NCBI RefSeq assembly: GCF_024170285.1
Contig: NZ_JALJXV010000001.1
Span: 62,001 to 126,000, forward strand
Direction: 5' to 3'
Length of the DNA stretch: 64,000 nt
Source: Natronocella acetinitrilica
GTDB taxonomy: Bacteria > Pseudomonadota > Gammaproteobacteria > Nitrococcales > Aquisalimonadaceae
Part shown: positions 1 to 10,809 of the stretch, piece by piece
How positions within the stretch are numbered: position 1 is the stretch's first letter
Layout of the letters: each line of letters opens with the position of its first letter
The notes under the pieces: generated by a model
Database searches by the model: none
The model's input: only the letters and a program-made list of their open reading frames with translations
What the model was told of the DNA's origin: nothing
Translations under genes and position numbers: made by a program

Positions 1-1
1 G

Positions 2-523
2 CAACTGGCCCAGGCTACCGCCGTACTCGCCAATCGTGGCCAGTACAGGCCACCTCGGATTCTCAAGGCCCTCCGCCCGCTGGGTAACGGCGAGATTCGC
101 CCGGTTGCAGCGGCACCGGCGGAACGATCGGTAGAGGTGAGTCGCGAGGAGTACTGGAAGCTCACTTTCGAGCAGATGGAAAAGGTGGTCCATGGCAGCC
201 GGGGCACCGCTCGCTCCATTGCCGCCGATCTGGACTATCGCATGGCCGGCAAGACCGGTACGGCCCAAGTGTTCAGCCTGGCGCAGGATCAAGAATACGA
301 TGCCGACGAGATCGAGAAGCGCCTGCGCGACCATGCGCTCTACAACGCTTTCGCACCGGCGGACGCACCCCGCTACGCCATTGCGGTGATCGTCGAGAAC
401 GGCGGCAGCGGCGGCGCTGTCGCAGCGCCCATGGCACGCAAGGTCATGGACGCCTGCATGGCTCTGCTGCCTGCCGAGCCGGAATCCGGCGACGATGCCG
501 AGGACGAGGCGCGTCATGTCTGA
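2..523 (+). CDS. mrdA: Penicillin-binding protein 2 (elongasome transpeptidase), C-terminal part only
   Basis: The reading frame is already open at the window edge, so only the last ~173 residues of a protein that is usually ~630 aa are present. The KTG motif of the transpeptidase site is visible (GKTGTAQ), preceded by the typical stretch beginning LAQATAVLANRG. By family this is the class B PBP that cross-links lateral-wall peptidoglycan in the periplasm with RodA and MreCD. The stop codon overlaps the start of rodA by 8 bases, so the two are translationally coupled. The acidic C-terminal tail (ESGDDAEDEA) is dispensable-looking. An internal GTG at 137 is not the true start. Confidence 0.95.
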   Translation, partial: QLAQATAVLANRGQYRPPRILKALRPLGNGEIRPVAAAPAERSVEVSREEYWKLTFEQMEKVVHGSRGTARSIAADLDYRMAGKTGTAQVFSLAQDQEYDADEIEKRLRDHALYNAFAPADAPRYAIAVIVENGGSGGAVAAPMARKVMDACMALLPAEPESGDDAEDEARHV

Positions 524-1631
524 ACTCGCCATCGCCAACCGGCAGACGTTCGTGCAGCGTCACCTGCACATCGACGGTCAGTTGCTGACCGCCCTGGCGA
601 TCCTCTCCGGGGTTGGTCTGGTGGTGCTTTACAGTGCATCGAACCAGAGCATGGGCGACATTCAGCGACAGCTGATCCGGCTCGGCATTGCTTTCTCGGT
701 CATGGTGATGATTGCCCAGGTGAGCCCCGCTATCCTGCGCCGCTGGACACCCTGGGTGTTTCTCGGGGCCCTGGCCATGCTGGTGCTGGTGCTGTTGATC
801 GGAGTCACCGGCAAGGGCGCGCAGCGCTGGCTCGACGTGGGGTTCTTCCGCTTCCAGCCAGCGGAGATCATGAAAATCGCACTGCCCATGATGGTGGCCT
901 GGTTTTTGTCCCGCCAGCACCTGCCACCCCGCATCATGCACGTGCTCGTCGCCCTCGTGCTGACGGGCATCCCGGCGGCGCTGATCATCATGCAGCCGGA
1001 CCTGGGCACGGCGCTGCTGGTTTCCGCCTCGGGGCTTTTCGTACTGTTTCTCGGCGGGCTGCGCTGGCGGCTGATGCTCGCCGCCGGCGCCTTGATCGCC
1101 GCATTGGCGCCGGTGTTCTGGTTTTTCCTCATGCACGACTACCAGAAGACCCGCATTCTTACCCTGTTCGACCCGACCCGGGACCCACTTGGCAGCGGTT
1201 ATCACATCATCCAGTCCACCATTGCCATTGGCTCCGGCGGGGTATTCGGCAAGGGCTGGCTGAACGGCACCCAATCGCAGCTCGACTTTCTGCCGGAGCG
1301 GAACACCGACTTCATTTTCGCGGTATTCAGCGAGGAGTTCGGGCTGGTGGGGGTGGTGCAGTTGCTGGCCCTGTACCTGTTCATCATCGCCCGCGGGCTG
1401 TACATCGCCACCCAGGCACAGGACACCTATTCGCGCCTGCTGGCCGGCAGCCTTTCGCTGACCTTTTTTGTCTATGTGTTCGTGAACGTGGGCATGGTGT
1501 CCGGGCTGTTGCCGGTGGTGGGTCTGCCACTGCCAATGATCAGCTATGGCGGCACCTCCATGGTGACCATCATGGCGGGCTTCGGTATTCTCATGTCCAT
1601 TCACACGCACCGGAAACTCTGGGCGTCCTGA
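516..1631 (+). CDS. rodA: RodA, SEDS-family peptidoglycan glycosyltransferase
   Basis: A 371-residue, very hydrophobic protein with about ten membrane segments and SEDS signatures, including LPERNTDFIF (the loop carrying the family's essential Asp) and PMISYGGTSM near the C-terminus. RodA polymerises lipid II into glycan strands at the inner membrane and works with PBP2, whose gene overlaps it. I chose the ATG at 516 rather than an upstream in-frame start at 495, because it gives a conventional RodA N-terminus (MSELAIANRQ) and sits within the mrdA stop region. Confidence 0.97.
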   Translation: MSELAIANRQTFVQRHLHIDGQLLTALAILSGVGLVVLYSASNQSMGDIQRQLIRLGIAFSVMVMIAQVSPAILRRWTPWVFLGALAMLVLVLLIGVTGKGAQRWLDVGFFRFQPAEIMKIALPMMVAWFLSRQHLPPRIMHVLVALVLTGIPAALIIMQPDLGTALLVSASGLFVLFLGGLRWRLMLAAGALIAALAPVFWFFLMHDYQKTRILTLFDPTRDPLGSGYHIIQSTIAIGSGGVFGKGWLNGTQSQLDFLPERNTDFIFAVFSEEFGLVGVVQLLALYLFIIARGLYIATQAQDTYSRLLAGSLSLTFFVYVFVNVGMVSGLLPVVGLPLPMISYGGTSMVTIMAGFGILMSIHTHRKLWAS

Positions 1632-1735
1632 GGAGTCTTCATGGCAGTCGGGAACGCTCGTCATACAGATGCCGAACCAGCCGCCTCCAGGCCGGTGCGG
1701 GCACATTGCAACCAAGCGCGAGAGAGAGTCGGAGC

Positions 1736-2725
1736 ATGAGGCATCACTTCGTGGCCGGAGGGCTTGCAGCCATGCTGTTGGCCCTGTCAGCCGGCACCCA
1801 GGCCGTCCCCCTGGACACCGGCAGCAGCGAGATCCGCAATTTCATCGACGAGGCAAGCGAGCGTCACGGCCTGGACCCGGCCATGGTCGAGTCGCTGCTC
1901 GAGGAAGCCCGCCACAAGCAGGACATCATCGACGCCATTTCACGCCCGGCCGAGGCCATGCCCTGGCGGCGTTATCGGCCCATCTTCCTGGGCGAGGACC
2001 GCATCCGCGAAGGTGCCGCGTGGTGGGTTGAACACGAAGCACTGATCAGCCGCGCCGCCGAGGAATACGGTGTTGACGAGGCCATCATCGTGGCCATCAT
2101 CGGCGTTGAGACACGCTACGGCATGCACCGCGGCCGGCATCGCGTGCTGGACGCCCTGGTCACCCTGGCTTTCGGTTACCCGCCACGGGCCGATTTCTTC
2201 CGCCGTGAACTGGAGCAGTTCATGCTGCTGGTGGACGAGGAAGCCATCGACCCGCTGGAAGTGCGCGGCTCCTACGCCGGTGCCATGGGCATCCCCCAGT
2301 TCATATCCAGCAGTTACCGCCATTACGCCGTGGACGGTGACGGCGATGGCCGGCGCGACCTGGTGGGCAACGTGGCCGACGCCGTTGCCAGTGTGGGCAA
2401 CTATTTCAAGGCGCATCGATGGCGGCAGGGCGAGGCGGTGGTCTTTCCCGCCGAAGTGGCCGAACCGGCTCGCGCTGATGCCCTGGCCAATCAGGGCCGA
2501 CAGCCCTACACCACCGTTGGCGAACTGCGTGCCGCCGGCATCGAGCCCATGGGCGACGTCGCCGACGATGCCGCCGCCACGCTGATGGCACTGGAAGGTG
2601 AGGCCGGCACCGAGTACTGGATCGGTCTGCACAACTTCTACGTCATCACCCGGTACAACCACAGCCCGCTCTACGCCCTGGCCGTCTATCAGCTCGCCCA
2701 GGCCATTCGGGAGGAGAAGCAGTGA
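1736..2725 (+). CDS. mltB: Lytic murein transglycosylase B
   Basis: A 329-residue GH103-type lytic transglycosylase that cleaves the MurNAc-GlcNAc bond with 1,6-anhydro product formation. A signal peptide covers roughly the first 23 residues and ends ...GTQA. It has no lipobox cysteine, so the mature protein looks periplasmic rather than lipid-anchored as E. coli MltB is. The catalytic Glu lies in GVETRYG (about residue 125), and the family blocks GAMGIPQFI and DGDGDGRRDL follow. The ATG at 1736 is preceded by GAGAGAGTCGGAG. The gene lies 104 bp after rodA and overlaps rlpA. Confidence 0.96.
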   Translation: MRHHFVAGGLAAMLLALSAGTQAVPLDTGSSEIRNFIDEASERHGLDPAMVESLLEEARHKQDIIDAISRPAEAMPWRRYRPIFLGEDRIREGAAWWVEHEALISRAAEEYGVDEAIIVAIIGVETRYGMHRGRHRVLDALVTLAFGYPPRADFFRRELEQFMLLVDEEAIDPLEVRGSYAGAMGIPQFISSSYRHYAVDGDGDGRRDLVGNVADAVASVGNYFKAHRWRQGEAVVFPAEVAEPARADALANQGRQPYTTVGELRAAGIEPMGDVADDAAATLMALEGEAGTEYWIGLHNFYVITRYNHSPLYALAVYQLAQAIREEKQ

Positions 2726-3654
2726 CACGTTCGGGCTACCTGCTGCCAGCCATCGCCGCCCTCGCCCTCGCCGCCTGTGCAAGCGCGCCCACCCCGGGAC
2801 CGACCCCGGAACCCGAGCCTGCCCCGGAACGGGCGCCCTGGGATGATGGTGACCCGGATTACGGCCCCGACTACACACCGGATTTAAGCGGTGTGACCGA
2901 GCCCGAGCCAAGGGATGAGCCCCGCAGCCGCTGGGGCAACCCGGAGACCTACGAGGTTTTCGGTGTGACCTATCGCCTGATGGAACAGGGTGAAGGGCAT
3001 GTGGAAGAAGGTATCGCCTCCTGGTACGGCAAGAAATTCCATGGCCGACGCACATCCAGCGGCGAGCCCTATGACATGTACGCCATGACCGCTGCCCACA
3101 AGAAGCTGCCGATTCCCATCTATGCCCGGGTAACCAACCTGGAGAACGGTCGCAGCGTGGTGGTGCGCATCAACGATCGCGGCCCCTTCGCCCATGATCG
3201 CATCATCGACATGTCCTATGCGGCGGCCTACCGGCTGGACATGGTGGACTCCGGCACGGCGCGGGTTCGCGTCGAGACGCTGACCCGCAACCTGGACGCC
3301 GAGGACACAACGGCTGGTACCGGCAACGGCGCCATGCGCGTTGCCGACAGCGGCGAGCGCACCGCGGCGCCGGATGTGCGCGCGGCACCCCGTGTCCAGT
3401 CCTCGGTCAACCGCGAGGACTGGTTCCTCCAGGCGGGAGCTTTTGGTGACCGCACCAACGCCGAGCGCATGCGTGCGCGCCTGGAGGCGGAAGACCTGGC
3501 CTCGGTGGTGATTCGCTCCTCCGGGGACGAAGGGCCGCACCGGGTCTGGATCGGCCCGGTGGACTCCCGCGAGGCTGCTGAAGCCCTGCGCGATCGGCTG
3601 GCGTCCCGTGGCCTTGGCCCCGCCAATATCGTTTCCCCCGACAATGCCCGCTAA
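2722..3654 (+). CDS. rlpA: RlpA, septal/wall lipoprotein with DPBB and SPOR domains
   Basis: A 310-residue lipoprotein with lipobox LALAAC (Cys near residue 19), followed by a Pro/Glu-rich linker. Next comes a double-psi beta-barrel at about residues 95-190 (ASWYGKKFHGRRTSSGE, INDRGPF), then a C-terminal SPOR domain (~235-305, WFLQAGAFGDRTNAERM) that binds denuded glycan strands. In pseudomonads RlpA is a lytic transglycosylase acting on naked glycans. The GTG start at 2722 overlaps the mltB stop by 4 bases. The mltB-rlpA-dacA order is typical of the gammaproteobacterial elongasome cluster. Confidence 0.96.
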   Translation: MTRSGYLLPAIAALALAACASAPTPGPTPEPEPAPERAPWDDGDPDYGPDYTPDLSGVTEPEPRDEPRSRWGNPETYEVFGVTYRLMEQGEGHVEEGIASWYGKKFHGRRTSSGEPYDMYAMTAAHKKLPIPIYARVTNLENGRSVVVRINDRGPFAHDRIIDMSYAAAYRLDMVDSGTARVRVETLTRNLDAEDTTAGTGNGAMRVADSGERTAAPDVRAAPRVQSSVNREDWFLQAGAFGDRTNAERMRARLEAEDLASVVIRSSGDEGPHRVWIGPVDSREAAEALRDRLASRGLGPANIVSPDNAR

Positions 3655-3677
3655 TCCGTGAGAAGTGATCAATCCCT

Positions 3678-4829
3678 ATGAAACGCCTGTGTCGTAGTCT
3701 GTGCCTTCTGACCCTGTCCCTGACGTTCACCTCGGCGGTGGTCGCGCAGTCCATGCCCGTGCCGGTGCCAGCACCTCCCAGCATTGCGGCGCCGAGCCAC
3801 ATTCTTTTGGACAGCGGCAGCGGTCAGGTGCTGGTAGAGCGCAATCCGGACGAACGGCGCGAGCCCGCCAGCCTGGTCAAGGTGATGACGGCCTACGTCG
3901 TGTTCAGCGAGATCGACAGCGGGCACCTGTCGCTCAGCGACCCGGTGATCATCAGCGAGCGGGCCTGGCGCATGGGTGGGTCGCGGATGTTCGTGGAAGT
4001 CAATCGCAGCGTCAGCGTCGAGGACCTGCTGCGGGGCGTCATCATCCAGTCCGGCAACGATGCCAGTGTCGCCCTGGCCGAGCATGTAGCCGGAGACGAG
4101 CGCACCTTCGCCCAGCTCATGAACCAGTACGCCGACCAGATCGGCATGCAGAACACCAACTTCACCAACTCCACCGGCTGGCCGGACGAAAACCAGTACA
4201 CCAGCGCCCGGGACATGGCGCTGCTGGCCCAGGCCATGATCCGCAACTTCCCGGAGTACTACCGGATGTACTCGGAGCGGGAGTTCACCTTCAACGACAT
4301 CACCCAGCGCAACCGCAACCAGCTGCTCTGGCGTGATGACAGCGTGGATGGCCTGAAAACCGGTCATACCAGCACCGCCGGCTACAATCTGGTCACCTCC
4401 GCCCAGCGCGACGGCATGCGGCTGGTGTCGGTGGTCATGGGTACGGAAAGCCCCAGGGCAAGAGCTGATCAGAGCCAGTCCCTGCTCAATTACGGTTTTC
4501 GCTTCTTCCAGACCTACGAGCTCTATGCAGGCGGGCGTGAACTGTCGCGACCGAAACTGTGGAAAGGCGCGGAAGACACGGTACCGGTGGGCGTGGCCGA
4601 GTCGCTGATGGTGACCATTCCCCAGCGCCAGTACGACAACCTGGATGCCAGCATGCAGCTCAATACACCCCTGATCGCACCGGTGAGCCAGGGCCAGCAG
4701 GTGGGTGACGTGGAAGTGCGACTGGAGGGCGAGGTCATTGCCCGGGCGCCCTTGATTGCCCTGGAAGACATCGCCGAAGGCGGATTCTTCGGCCGCATGA
4801 TTGACGAACTCTGGTTGATGTTCCAGTAA
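3678..4829 (+). CDS. dacA: D-alanyl-D-alanine carboxypeptidase (PBP5/6 type)
   Basis: A 383-residue class C low-molecular-weight PBP that removes the terminal D-Ala from peptidoglycan pentapeptides. The three active-site motifs are present: SxxK as S65-L-V-K68, SGN at ~125-127 and KTG at ~227-229. A signal peptide ends near VVAQ (residue ~24). A C-terminal beta-rich PBP5_C domain is followed by a short amphipathic tail (FFGRMIDELWLMF) that should tether the protein to the outer face of the inner membrane. It starts 23 bp after rlpA. Confidence 0.97.
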   Translation: MKRLCRSLCLLTLSLTFTSAVVAQSMPVPVPAPPSIAAPSHILLDSGSGQVLVERNPDERREPASLVKVMTAYVVFSEIDSGHLSLSDPVIISERAWRMGGSRMFVEVNRSVSVEDLLRGVIIQSGNDASVALAEHVAGDERTFAQLMNQYADQIGMQNTNFTNSTGWPDENQYTSARDMALLAQAMIRNFPEYYRMYSEREFTFNDITQRNRNQLLWRDDSVDGLKTGHTSTAGYNLVTSAQRDGMRLVSVVMGTESPRARADQSQSLLNYGFRFFQTYELYAGGRELSRPKLWKGAEDTVPVGVAESLMVTIPQRQYDNLDASMQLNTPLIAPVSQGQQVGDVEVRLEGEVIARAPLIALEDIAEGGFFGRMIDELWLMFQ

Positions 4830-4839
4830 GCTTGATGTC

Positions 4840-5109
4840 ATGAGTGATGATCGCGAAACCCTGCTGGAATTCCCCTGCGAGTTTCCCGTCAAGGCCATGG
4901 GTCGCGCCGATGAGGACTTCGTGCTGCGGGTGGTGGAGCTGGTGAGGGAGCACGTGCCGGACCTTGACGAGTCGCGGGTCGCCACCAGCGCCAGCCGCCG
5001 GGGCAACTATGTCTCGGTGACGATCACATTTACGGCCATCAGCCAGGCCCAGATCGACGCCGTCTACCTGGCGCTGAATGCCGATGACCAGGTGGTGATG
5101 ACGCTTTGA
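4840..5109 (+). CDS. ybeD: YbeD/DUF493 family protein
   Basis: An 89-residue protein of the small ferredoxin-fold DUF493 family. It has the family-typical opening ([16 protein letters not shown]) and the C-terminal pattern [11 protein letters not shown]...VVMTL. It sits between dacA and lipB exactly as in E. coli. The molecular role is not established; a link to lipoate metabolism or amino-acid sensing has only been suggested from context. The stop codon overlaps the TTG start of lipB. Confidence 0.93.
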   Translation: MSDDRETLLEFPCEFPVKAMGRADEDFVLRVVELVREHVPDLDESRVATSASRRGNYVSVTITFTAISQAQIDAVYLALNADDQVVMTL

Positions 5110-5747
5110 GCGAGGGCGGCATCCCGCTGGTGCGCCGGCTGGGCCTGGCCGACTACGAGCCCACCTGGCGCGCCATGCAGGCATTCACCGACGACCGCGG
5201 CCCGGACACCCCGGACGAGATCTGGCTGGTGGAACACCCGCCGGTCTTCACCCTGGGGCTGGCCGGCAAGCCGGAACATGTGCTCGCCCCCGGCGACATC
5301 CCGGTCGTCAACGTGGACCGCGGCGGCCAGGTCACCTACCACGGCCCCGGCCAGGTGGTGATCTATCCCCTGTTGGACATGCGCCGCCGCCGGCTCGGCG
5401 TGCGCCAGCTCGTAACCCTGCTTGAAGAGACCGTCGTCGCCCTGCTGGCAGATTACGGCATTACCGCCTACCCCCGCCCGGACGCGCCCGGCGTCTACGT
5501 GGACGACGCCAAGATCGCCGCCCTGGGCCTGCGGATTCGCCGTGGTGCCAGCTACCACGGTGTGGCACTGAACGTGGCCATGGACCTGGAGCCCTTCAGC
5601 CGCATCAACCCCTGTGGCCACGCCGGCATGCAGGTCATCCAGGTGCGAGACCTGACCCCCGACGCGACCCTCGATGACATGGCCGAAGGATTGCTCCAGC
5701 AGATCCTGCGGCGGCTCACTCCTGAAACCTTGGCGTCGGCGCCGTGA
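5106..5747 (+). CDS. lipB: Octanoyl-[acyl-carrier-protein]:protein N-octanoyltransferase
   Basis: A 213-residue LipB that transfers octanoyl groups from ACP to lipoyl domains of 2-oxoacid dehydrogenases and GcvH. Recognisable blocks are [16 protein letters not shown], the catalytic-lysine region [12 protein letters not shown] and the cysteine region [10 protein letters not shown]. The start is a TTG at 5106 overlapping the ybeD stop. It is chosen because the resulting N-terminus ([13 protein letters not shown]) aligns with known LipB starts. The usual downstream partner lipA is absent; a DUF218 gene follows with a 4-base overlap. Confidence 0.95.
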   Translation: MSEGGIPLVRRLGLADYEPTWRAMQAFTDDRGPDTPDEIWLVEHPPVFTLGLAGKPEHVLAPGDIPVVNVDRGGQVTYHGPGQVVIYPLLDMRRRRLGVRQLVTLLEETVVALLADYGITAYPRPDAPGVYVDDAKIAALGLRIRRGASYHGVALNVAMDLEPFSRINPCGHAGMQVIQVRDLTPDATLDDMAEGLLQQILRRLTPETLASAP

Positions 5748-6508
5748 TGTGGTGGTCATCCCTGAGTCAGCTGGTCCTGCCGCCGGGCGGGCCGGTGATC
5801 CTGGGGCTGATCGGCCTGCTGCTGTGGCGCCGCAAGCTTGGCAAGGGGCTGGTGGTGCTCAGCCTGGCCAGCCTCTATGCGCTGTCCACGCCGCTGCTCA
5901 GCTTTGCCCTGGTGTCGCCCCTCGAGCGCACCGCTGCCTTACCGGTGGATGACCTGCCCGATATCGGCGAGCCTGCCGCTATCGTTGTCCTTGGCGGTGG
6001 TCGCCGCATGGCGGCTCCGGAGTACGGCGCCGACACGGTGAACTGGTGGTCTCTGGAGCGGGTGCGCTATGGCGCGCGGCTGCACCGGCAACTGGGCTTG
6101 CCGCTGCTGGTCAGTGGCGGTACGCCGGGTGACGACCAGGTGGCCGAGGCAGCGCTGATGGCGACGGCCCTGGAGGAAGACTTCGGCGCGCCGGTAACAT
6201 GGCTGGAGCCACGCAGCCGCAACACCCAGGAGAATGCCTATTTTTCGGCTGGCATCCTGCAGGATGCCGGTATCGACCATGTGATCCTGGTGACATCGGC
6301 GCTGCACATGCCCCGCTCCGTGAAGGCTTTCGAGCGCGCCGGCGTATCCCGGGTAACACCGGCACCGACAGGTTTCCTGGGTCGACCAGCCGACGAACCC
6401 CTCATCAGGGCGGCAGCGCTGCTGCCCGACCGGCACTCACTGCAGCGCAGCACAGCGGCACTTCACGAGCATCTGGGCAGTGCCTGGTACCGGCTGCTCT
6501 ACCGCTGA
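5744..6508 (+). CDS. ElyC/YdcF-like DUF218 membrane protein
   Basis: A 254-residue protein with two N-terminal membrane segments (about residues 15-28 and 35-55), then a periplasmic DUF218 domain containing the family motifs IVVLGGG, LLVSGGT, RNTQENA and [12 protein letters not shown]. coli ElyC, of the same architecture, affects peptidoglycan and enterobacterial common antigen assembly, so an envelope role fits this neighbourhood. The start is GTG 5744, overlapping lipB; an ATG three bases later is equally possible. Its 3' end overlaps the convergent gene by 10 bp. Confidence 0.88.
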   Translation: MMWWSSLSQLVLPPGGPVILGLIGLLLWRRKLGKGLVVLSLASLYALSTPLLSFALVSPLERTAALPVDDLPDIGEPAAIVVLGGGRRMAAPEYGADTVNWWSLERVRYGARLHRQLGLPLLVSGGTPGDDQVAEAALMATALEEDFGAPVTWLEPRSRNTQENAYFSAGILQDAGIDHVILVTSALHMPRSVKAFERAGVSRVTPAPTGFLGRPADEPLIRAAALLPDRHSLQRSTAALHEHLGSAWYRLLYR

Positions 6509-7521
6509 TCCGGATCCATCCGTTCCATGAGATAGCACAGGCAGTCCTGGCGGATCACCCGGGCATCGGTGGTGAGCATGCTCGGCATGACCCGGCTTCG
6601 CGTCATCAGACGGCCATCGTCCATGGTGAAGTACCGCTCCGCCACGTCACGACCGCGCTCATCCTCCACCAGCAACGGCACCGCCTCACCTGAATAACTG
6701 CCAAATTCCGTACCCGCCGGCAGCTCGCGAAAATTGAAGCCTTCGAGATCCGGCAGCAGGGCGAGACCATCCGCACCATCGCCAAAGTGAAACCGCTGAG
6801 TTTCCGGAATGGTCACCCGGGCAATCGTGTGGAACAACCCGAACTCGCCGGGCCGCGGCTGCCTGGGAAGGTTCTCCAGCCGCAGGACCGCATCAATGAA
6901 TTCGGCGGCATGGGCAACCCCTTCCACCTCGCTGGCACGGCCGCACTCGACGGTCACCGCCGGTGCCAACTGGCAGAAGGCCAGGGATTGCACACCCTGC
7001 GGGCGGGTGAAATAGACGATGGTTCGGCTGAACAGGGCCGCAAGACCCAGAAACGCCGGCTCAAGGCGGTTGATGCATCCGTAGTGGGGATTGATGCCGG
7101 TGTTGTTGTGCACATCAATGCTGGCGAACAGGCCGCGATCACGCATGCGCTCCCAGACCGAGCGCACCAGCCGGGCCTCCGGCGCGTCGGCATCCTGCCC
7201 CCCGGGCCAGATACGATTGAAGTCGGGTTGGCCATCAAGCCGGCGAACGCCGGCCAGTGCGGCCTGGGTATTACCGACGAATAGACAGAGCGATCGCGGC
7301 AAGGTCTTGCCCTGATACCGTCTGAGCAATTGCTGGATGGCATGCAGGCCCGTGGTCTCGTTGCCGTGCAGAAGCACGGAGACGAACAACGGCGGCTCGC
7401 GGCGGCCGGGCAGCTCGATGAGGCTGGGACCGCCCAGCAGGGCATGGATGTCCCTCGCCTGGACATCAAGGAACCCGCCGGGCAATTCCCGATACAACTG
7501 CAAAGCCGATACTTCAGCCAT
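6499..7521 (-). CDS. M14-like succinylglutamate desuccinylase/aspartoacylase family hydrolase
   Basis: A 340-residue zinc carboxypeptidase-fold protein with the HGNE zinc motif (VSVLLHGNETTG, ~residue 52), a second histidine in SIDVHNNTG and a family glutamate in VTVECGR. Such enzymes hydrolyse amide bonds of small N-acyl amino acids or gamma-glutamyl-type peptides. The substrate here is unknown, and no arginine-succinyltransferase (ast) genes are nearby. It is the last gene of a minus-strand run, 15 bp after the GCS2-type ligase gene. The pairing suggests the two act on a common small peptide-like metabolite. Confidence 0.85.
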   Translation of the reverse strand: MAEVSALQLYRELPGGFLDVQARDIHALLGGPSLIELPGRREPPLFVSVLLHGNETTGLHAIQQLLRRYQGKTLPRSLCLFVGNTQAALAGVRRLDGQPDFNRIWPGGQDADAPEARLVRSVWERMRDRGLFASIDVHNNTGINPHYGCINRLEPAFLGLAALFSRTIVYFTRPQGVQSLAFCQLAPAVTVECGRASEVEGVAHAAEFIDAVLRLENLPRQPRPGEFGLFHTIARVTIPETQRFHFGDGADGLALLPDLEGFNFRELPAGTEFGSYSGEAVPLLVEDERGRDVAERYFTMDDGRLMTRSRVMPSMLTTDARVIRQDCLCYLMERMDPDQR

Positions 7522-7536
7522 GGATCATCAACACTC

Positions 7537-8976
7537 CTAAAGCTCCCATTCGTGAACCGGGTGCCCGGAATCGGCATGCGCCATATACGCCTGAACCAGT
7601 CCGGCAAAGTCACGCCCATGACGCTGCACCCAGCCGATCTGCCAGGCGGCGCCGGTATGGCCGCTGGCGACCCGTGCCCGGGCAATTTCCAGGTACGGGC
7701 GATAGGCGTCGGGCGCAAGCCCCGACTCGGCGAGCGCCGCGTCGGCCTTTGGGATCAGGCTCTGCAGCAGAAGCTCACGCAGCACCACCTTCTGGCCACC
7801 CAGCCATTCCACTTCGGCCCGCAGCCCATCCCGGGCGGCAGCGTAGAAGTTTCTCGCCGCAGCCTGAAACGGCAGCTCTTTCTCCAACGGCTGCCGACGA
7901 CCGACGCAGGCAAGCAACGCGCCGTAGAAAAAGACGGCGTTGGCCATCACGTCGGCAACCGTCGGGCCTGCCGCCATCACCCGGTGCTCCAGGCGGAGAT
8001 GACATTGCCCGTCATCCCCGAAGCCCACCAGAGGCCTGTTCCAGCGCCAGATCGTGCCGTTATGCAACTGCAGGTGCGACAACTGCGCCGGCTTCGCATC
8101 GCTGCACTGGGGCAGCAACACCGGATAACGCTCGGCGTTCTCCCGGAACAGCTCATGCAGCCCTTCGCGGACATAGCCAGTGCCAAAGGTCACCCGTCCC
8201 GGCGCGCCCACGCCATGGGCGCCATCCACGGGATCGATGGCCACCGCCTGCTCGAACAGGGGCACGCGGGTCTCCTGCCACAGCCGTCGACCAAACAGAT
8301 ACGGCGAATTCGCCGCCAGCGCCACGCTGGCAGCCGACAGCAGCATGGCCGCATTGAAGAAACGGCCGGCCCGGTCCGGTGGCACCTGCAGATGCAGTTG
8401 CAGGGAGGTGGCGGCGGCCTCCAGCATCACATCCTGCCGATCCTGGGACAGGGATTCCGCGTCACCATGGATCTCCACATGCAGCGGTCGACGATTGCGC
8501 AGTTCGAGCACCTGCAGATTGAGTGCCCGATAGCGCTGCAGCGGCGACATGGATTCCAGCGTGAAATCCTCGACCCGCGCCGTGGGCAGCACACCGATCA
8601 TCACCGGTCGGACTTCGAGTTCCCGGGCGACGCGGGAACAGCGGTTCCATAAACCATCCAGATCGGCATGGGTTCGGCGAAAGGGGTCATCCCGCAACAG
8701 ATGCGGCGCGCCATTGAGTTCCACGTTGAACTGCGCAAGCTCATGCACCACGTCATGGTGGGCGAGCCGGTCGAGAAACTGCTGATTGATGGGCGCCGGG
8801 TGCCCGGTGGGGTCTACCAGCCAGGCCTCCAGCTCGTAGCCCATGCGCAAGGGCTCGGCAGCCACCCGACCGCTGCGTAGCCAGTCGCCGAGCAGTGTCG
8901 TCTCGGCCCGCAGGCAGTTGGAGAACCTGTGGAAGTCCTCACGGGTGAATCGATCCCGATTGATCTCGTTGCCCAT
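7537..8976 (-). CDS. GCS2-family carboxylate-amine ligase (annotated as glutamate-cysteine ligase type)
   Basis: A 479-residue protein of the GCS2/YbdK glutamine-synthetase-fold family. It has the N-terminal acidic metal-binding pattern GYELEAWLVD, a central QFNVELNGAPH, and the substrate-loop segment LRLEHRVMAAGPT. These enzymes use ATP to join a glutamyl carboxylate to an amine, classically cysteine. I placed the start at ATG 8976 (MGNEINRDRF) because longer in-frame extensions run into murU and look non-coding. It follows murU after 16 bp and precedes the M14-like hydrolase. Whether it truly makes gamma-glutamylcysteine cannot be told from sequence alone. Confidence 0.85.
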   Translation of the reverse strand: MGNEINRDRFTREDFHRFSNCLRAETTLLGDWLRSGRVAAEPLRMGYELEAWLVDPTGHPAPINQQFLDRLAHHDVVHELAQFNVELNGAPHLLRDDPFRRTHADLDGLWNRCSRVARELEVRPVMIGVLPTARVEDFTLESMSPLQRYRALNLQVLELRNRRPLHVEIHGDAESLSQDRQDVMLEAAATSLQLHLQVPPDRAGRFFNAAMLLSAASVALAANSPYLFGRRLWQETRVPLFEQAVAIDPVDGAHGVGAPGRVTFGTGYVREGLHELFRENAERYPVLLPQCSDAKPAQLSHLQLHNGTIWRWNRPLVGFGDDGQCHLRLEHRVMAAGPTVADVMANAVFFYGALLACVGRRQPLEKELPFQAAARNFYAAARDGLRAEVEWLGGQKVVLRELLLQSLIPKADAALAESGLAPDAYRPYLEIARARVASGHTGAAWQIGWVQRHGRDFAGLVQAYMAHADSGHPVHEWEL

Positions 8977-8992
8977 GCGCCTCCTGCGATGG

Positions 8993-10680
<1,688 letters not shown>

Positions 10681-10809
10681 TGGCCACCTCCGGGGTTGAT
10701 GTTTGCCGGCGCTACGCGCGCCATGGTCCGAGACACAAGTGTATCGCGCCTGGCCAGTCCGGAGCGGCCCCCGTCCATTCGCCAGCCTGACCACGGGGAA
10801 AGGAGTATC

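Noticed and set aside
444-1715. 423-codon open frame antisense to rodA
   Set aside because: High-GC mirror frame. Its translation is His/Gln/Arg-rich low-complexity without domains, and it lies wholly over a well-supported gene.
3669-5006. 445-codon open frame antisense to dacA and ybeD
   Set aside because: It mirrors a conserved gene with an intact active site; no RBS or family signature was seen.
7330-8652. 440-codon plus-strand frame over the GCS2-type gene
   Set aside because: The opposite-strand protein carries conserved family motifs, while this one is Gln/His/Arg-rich with no recognisable fold.
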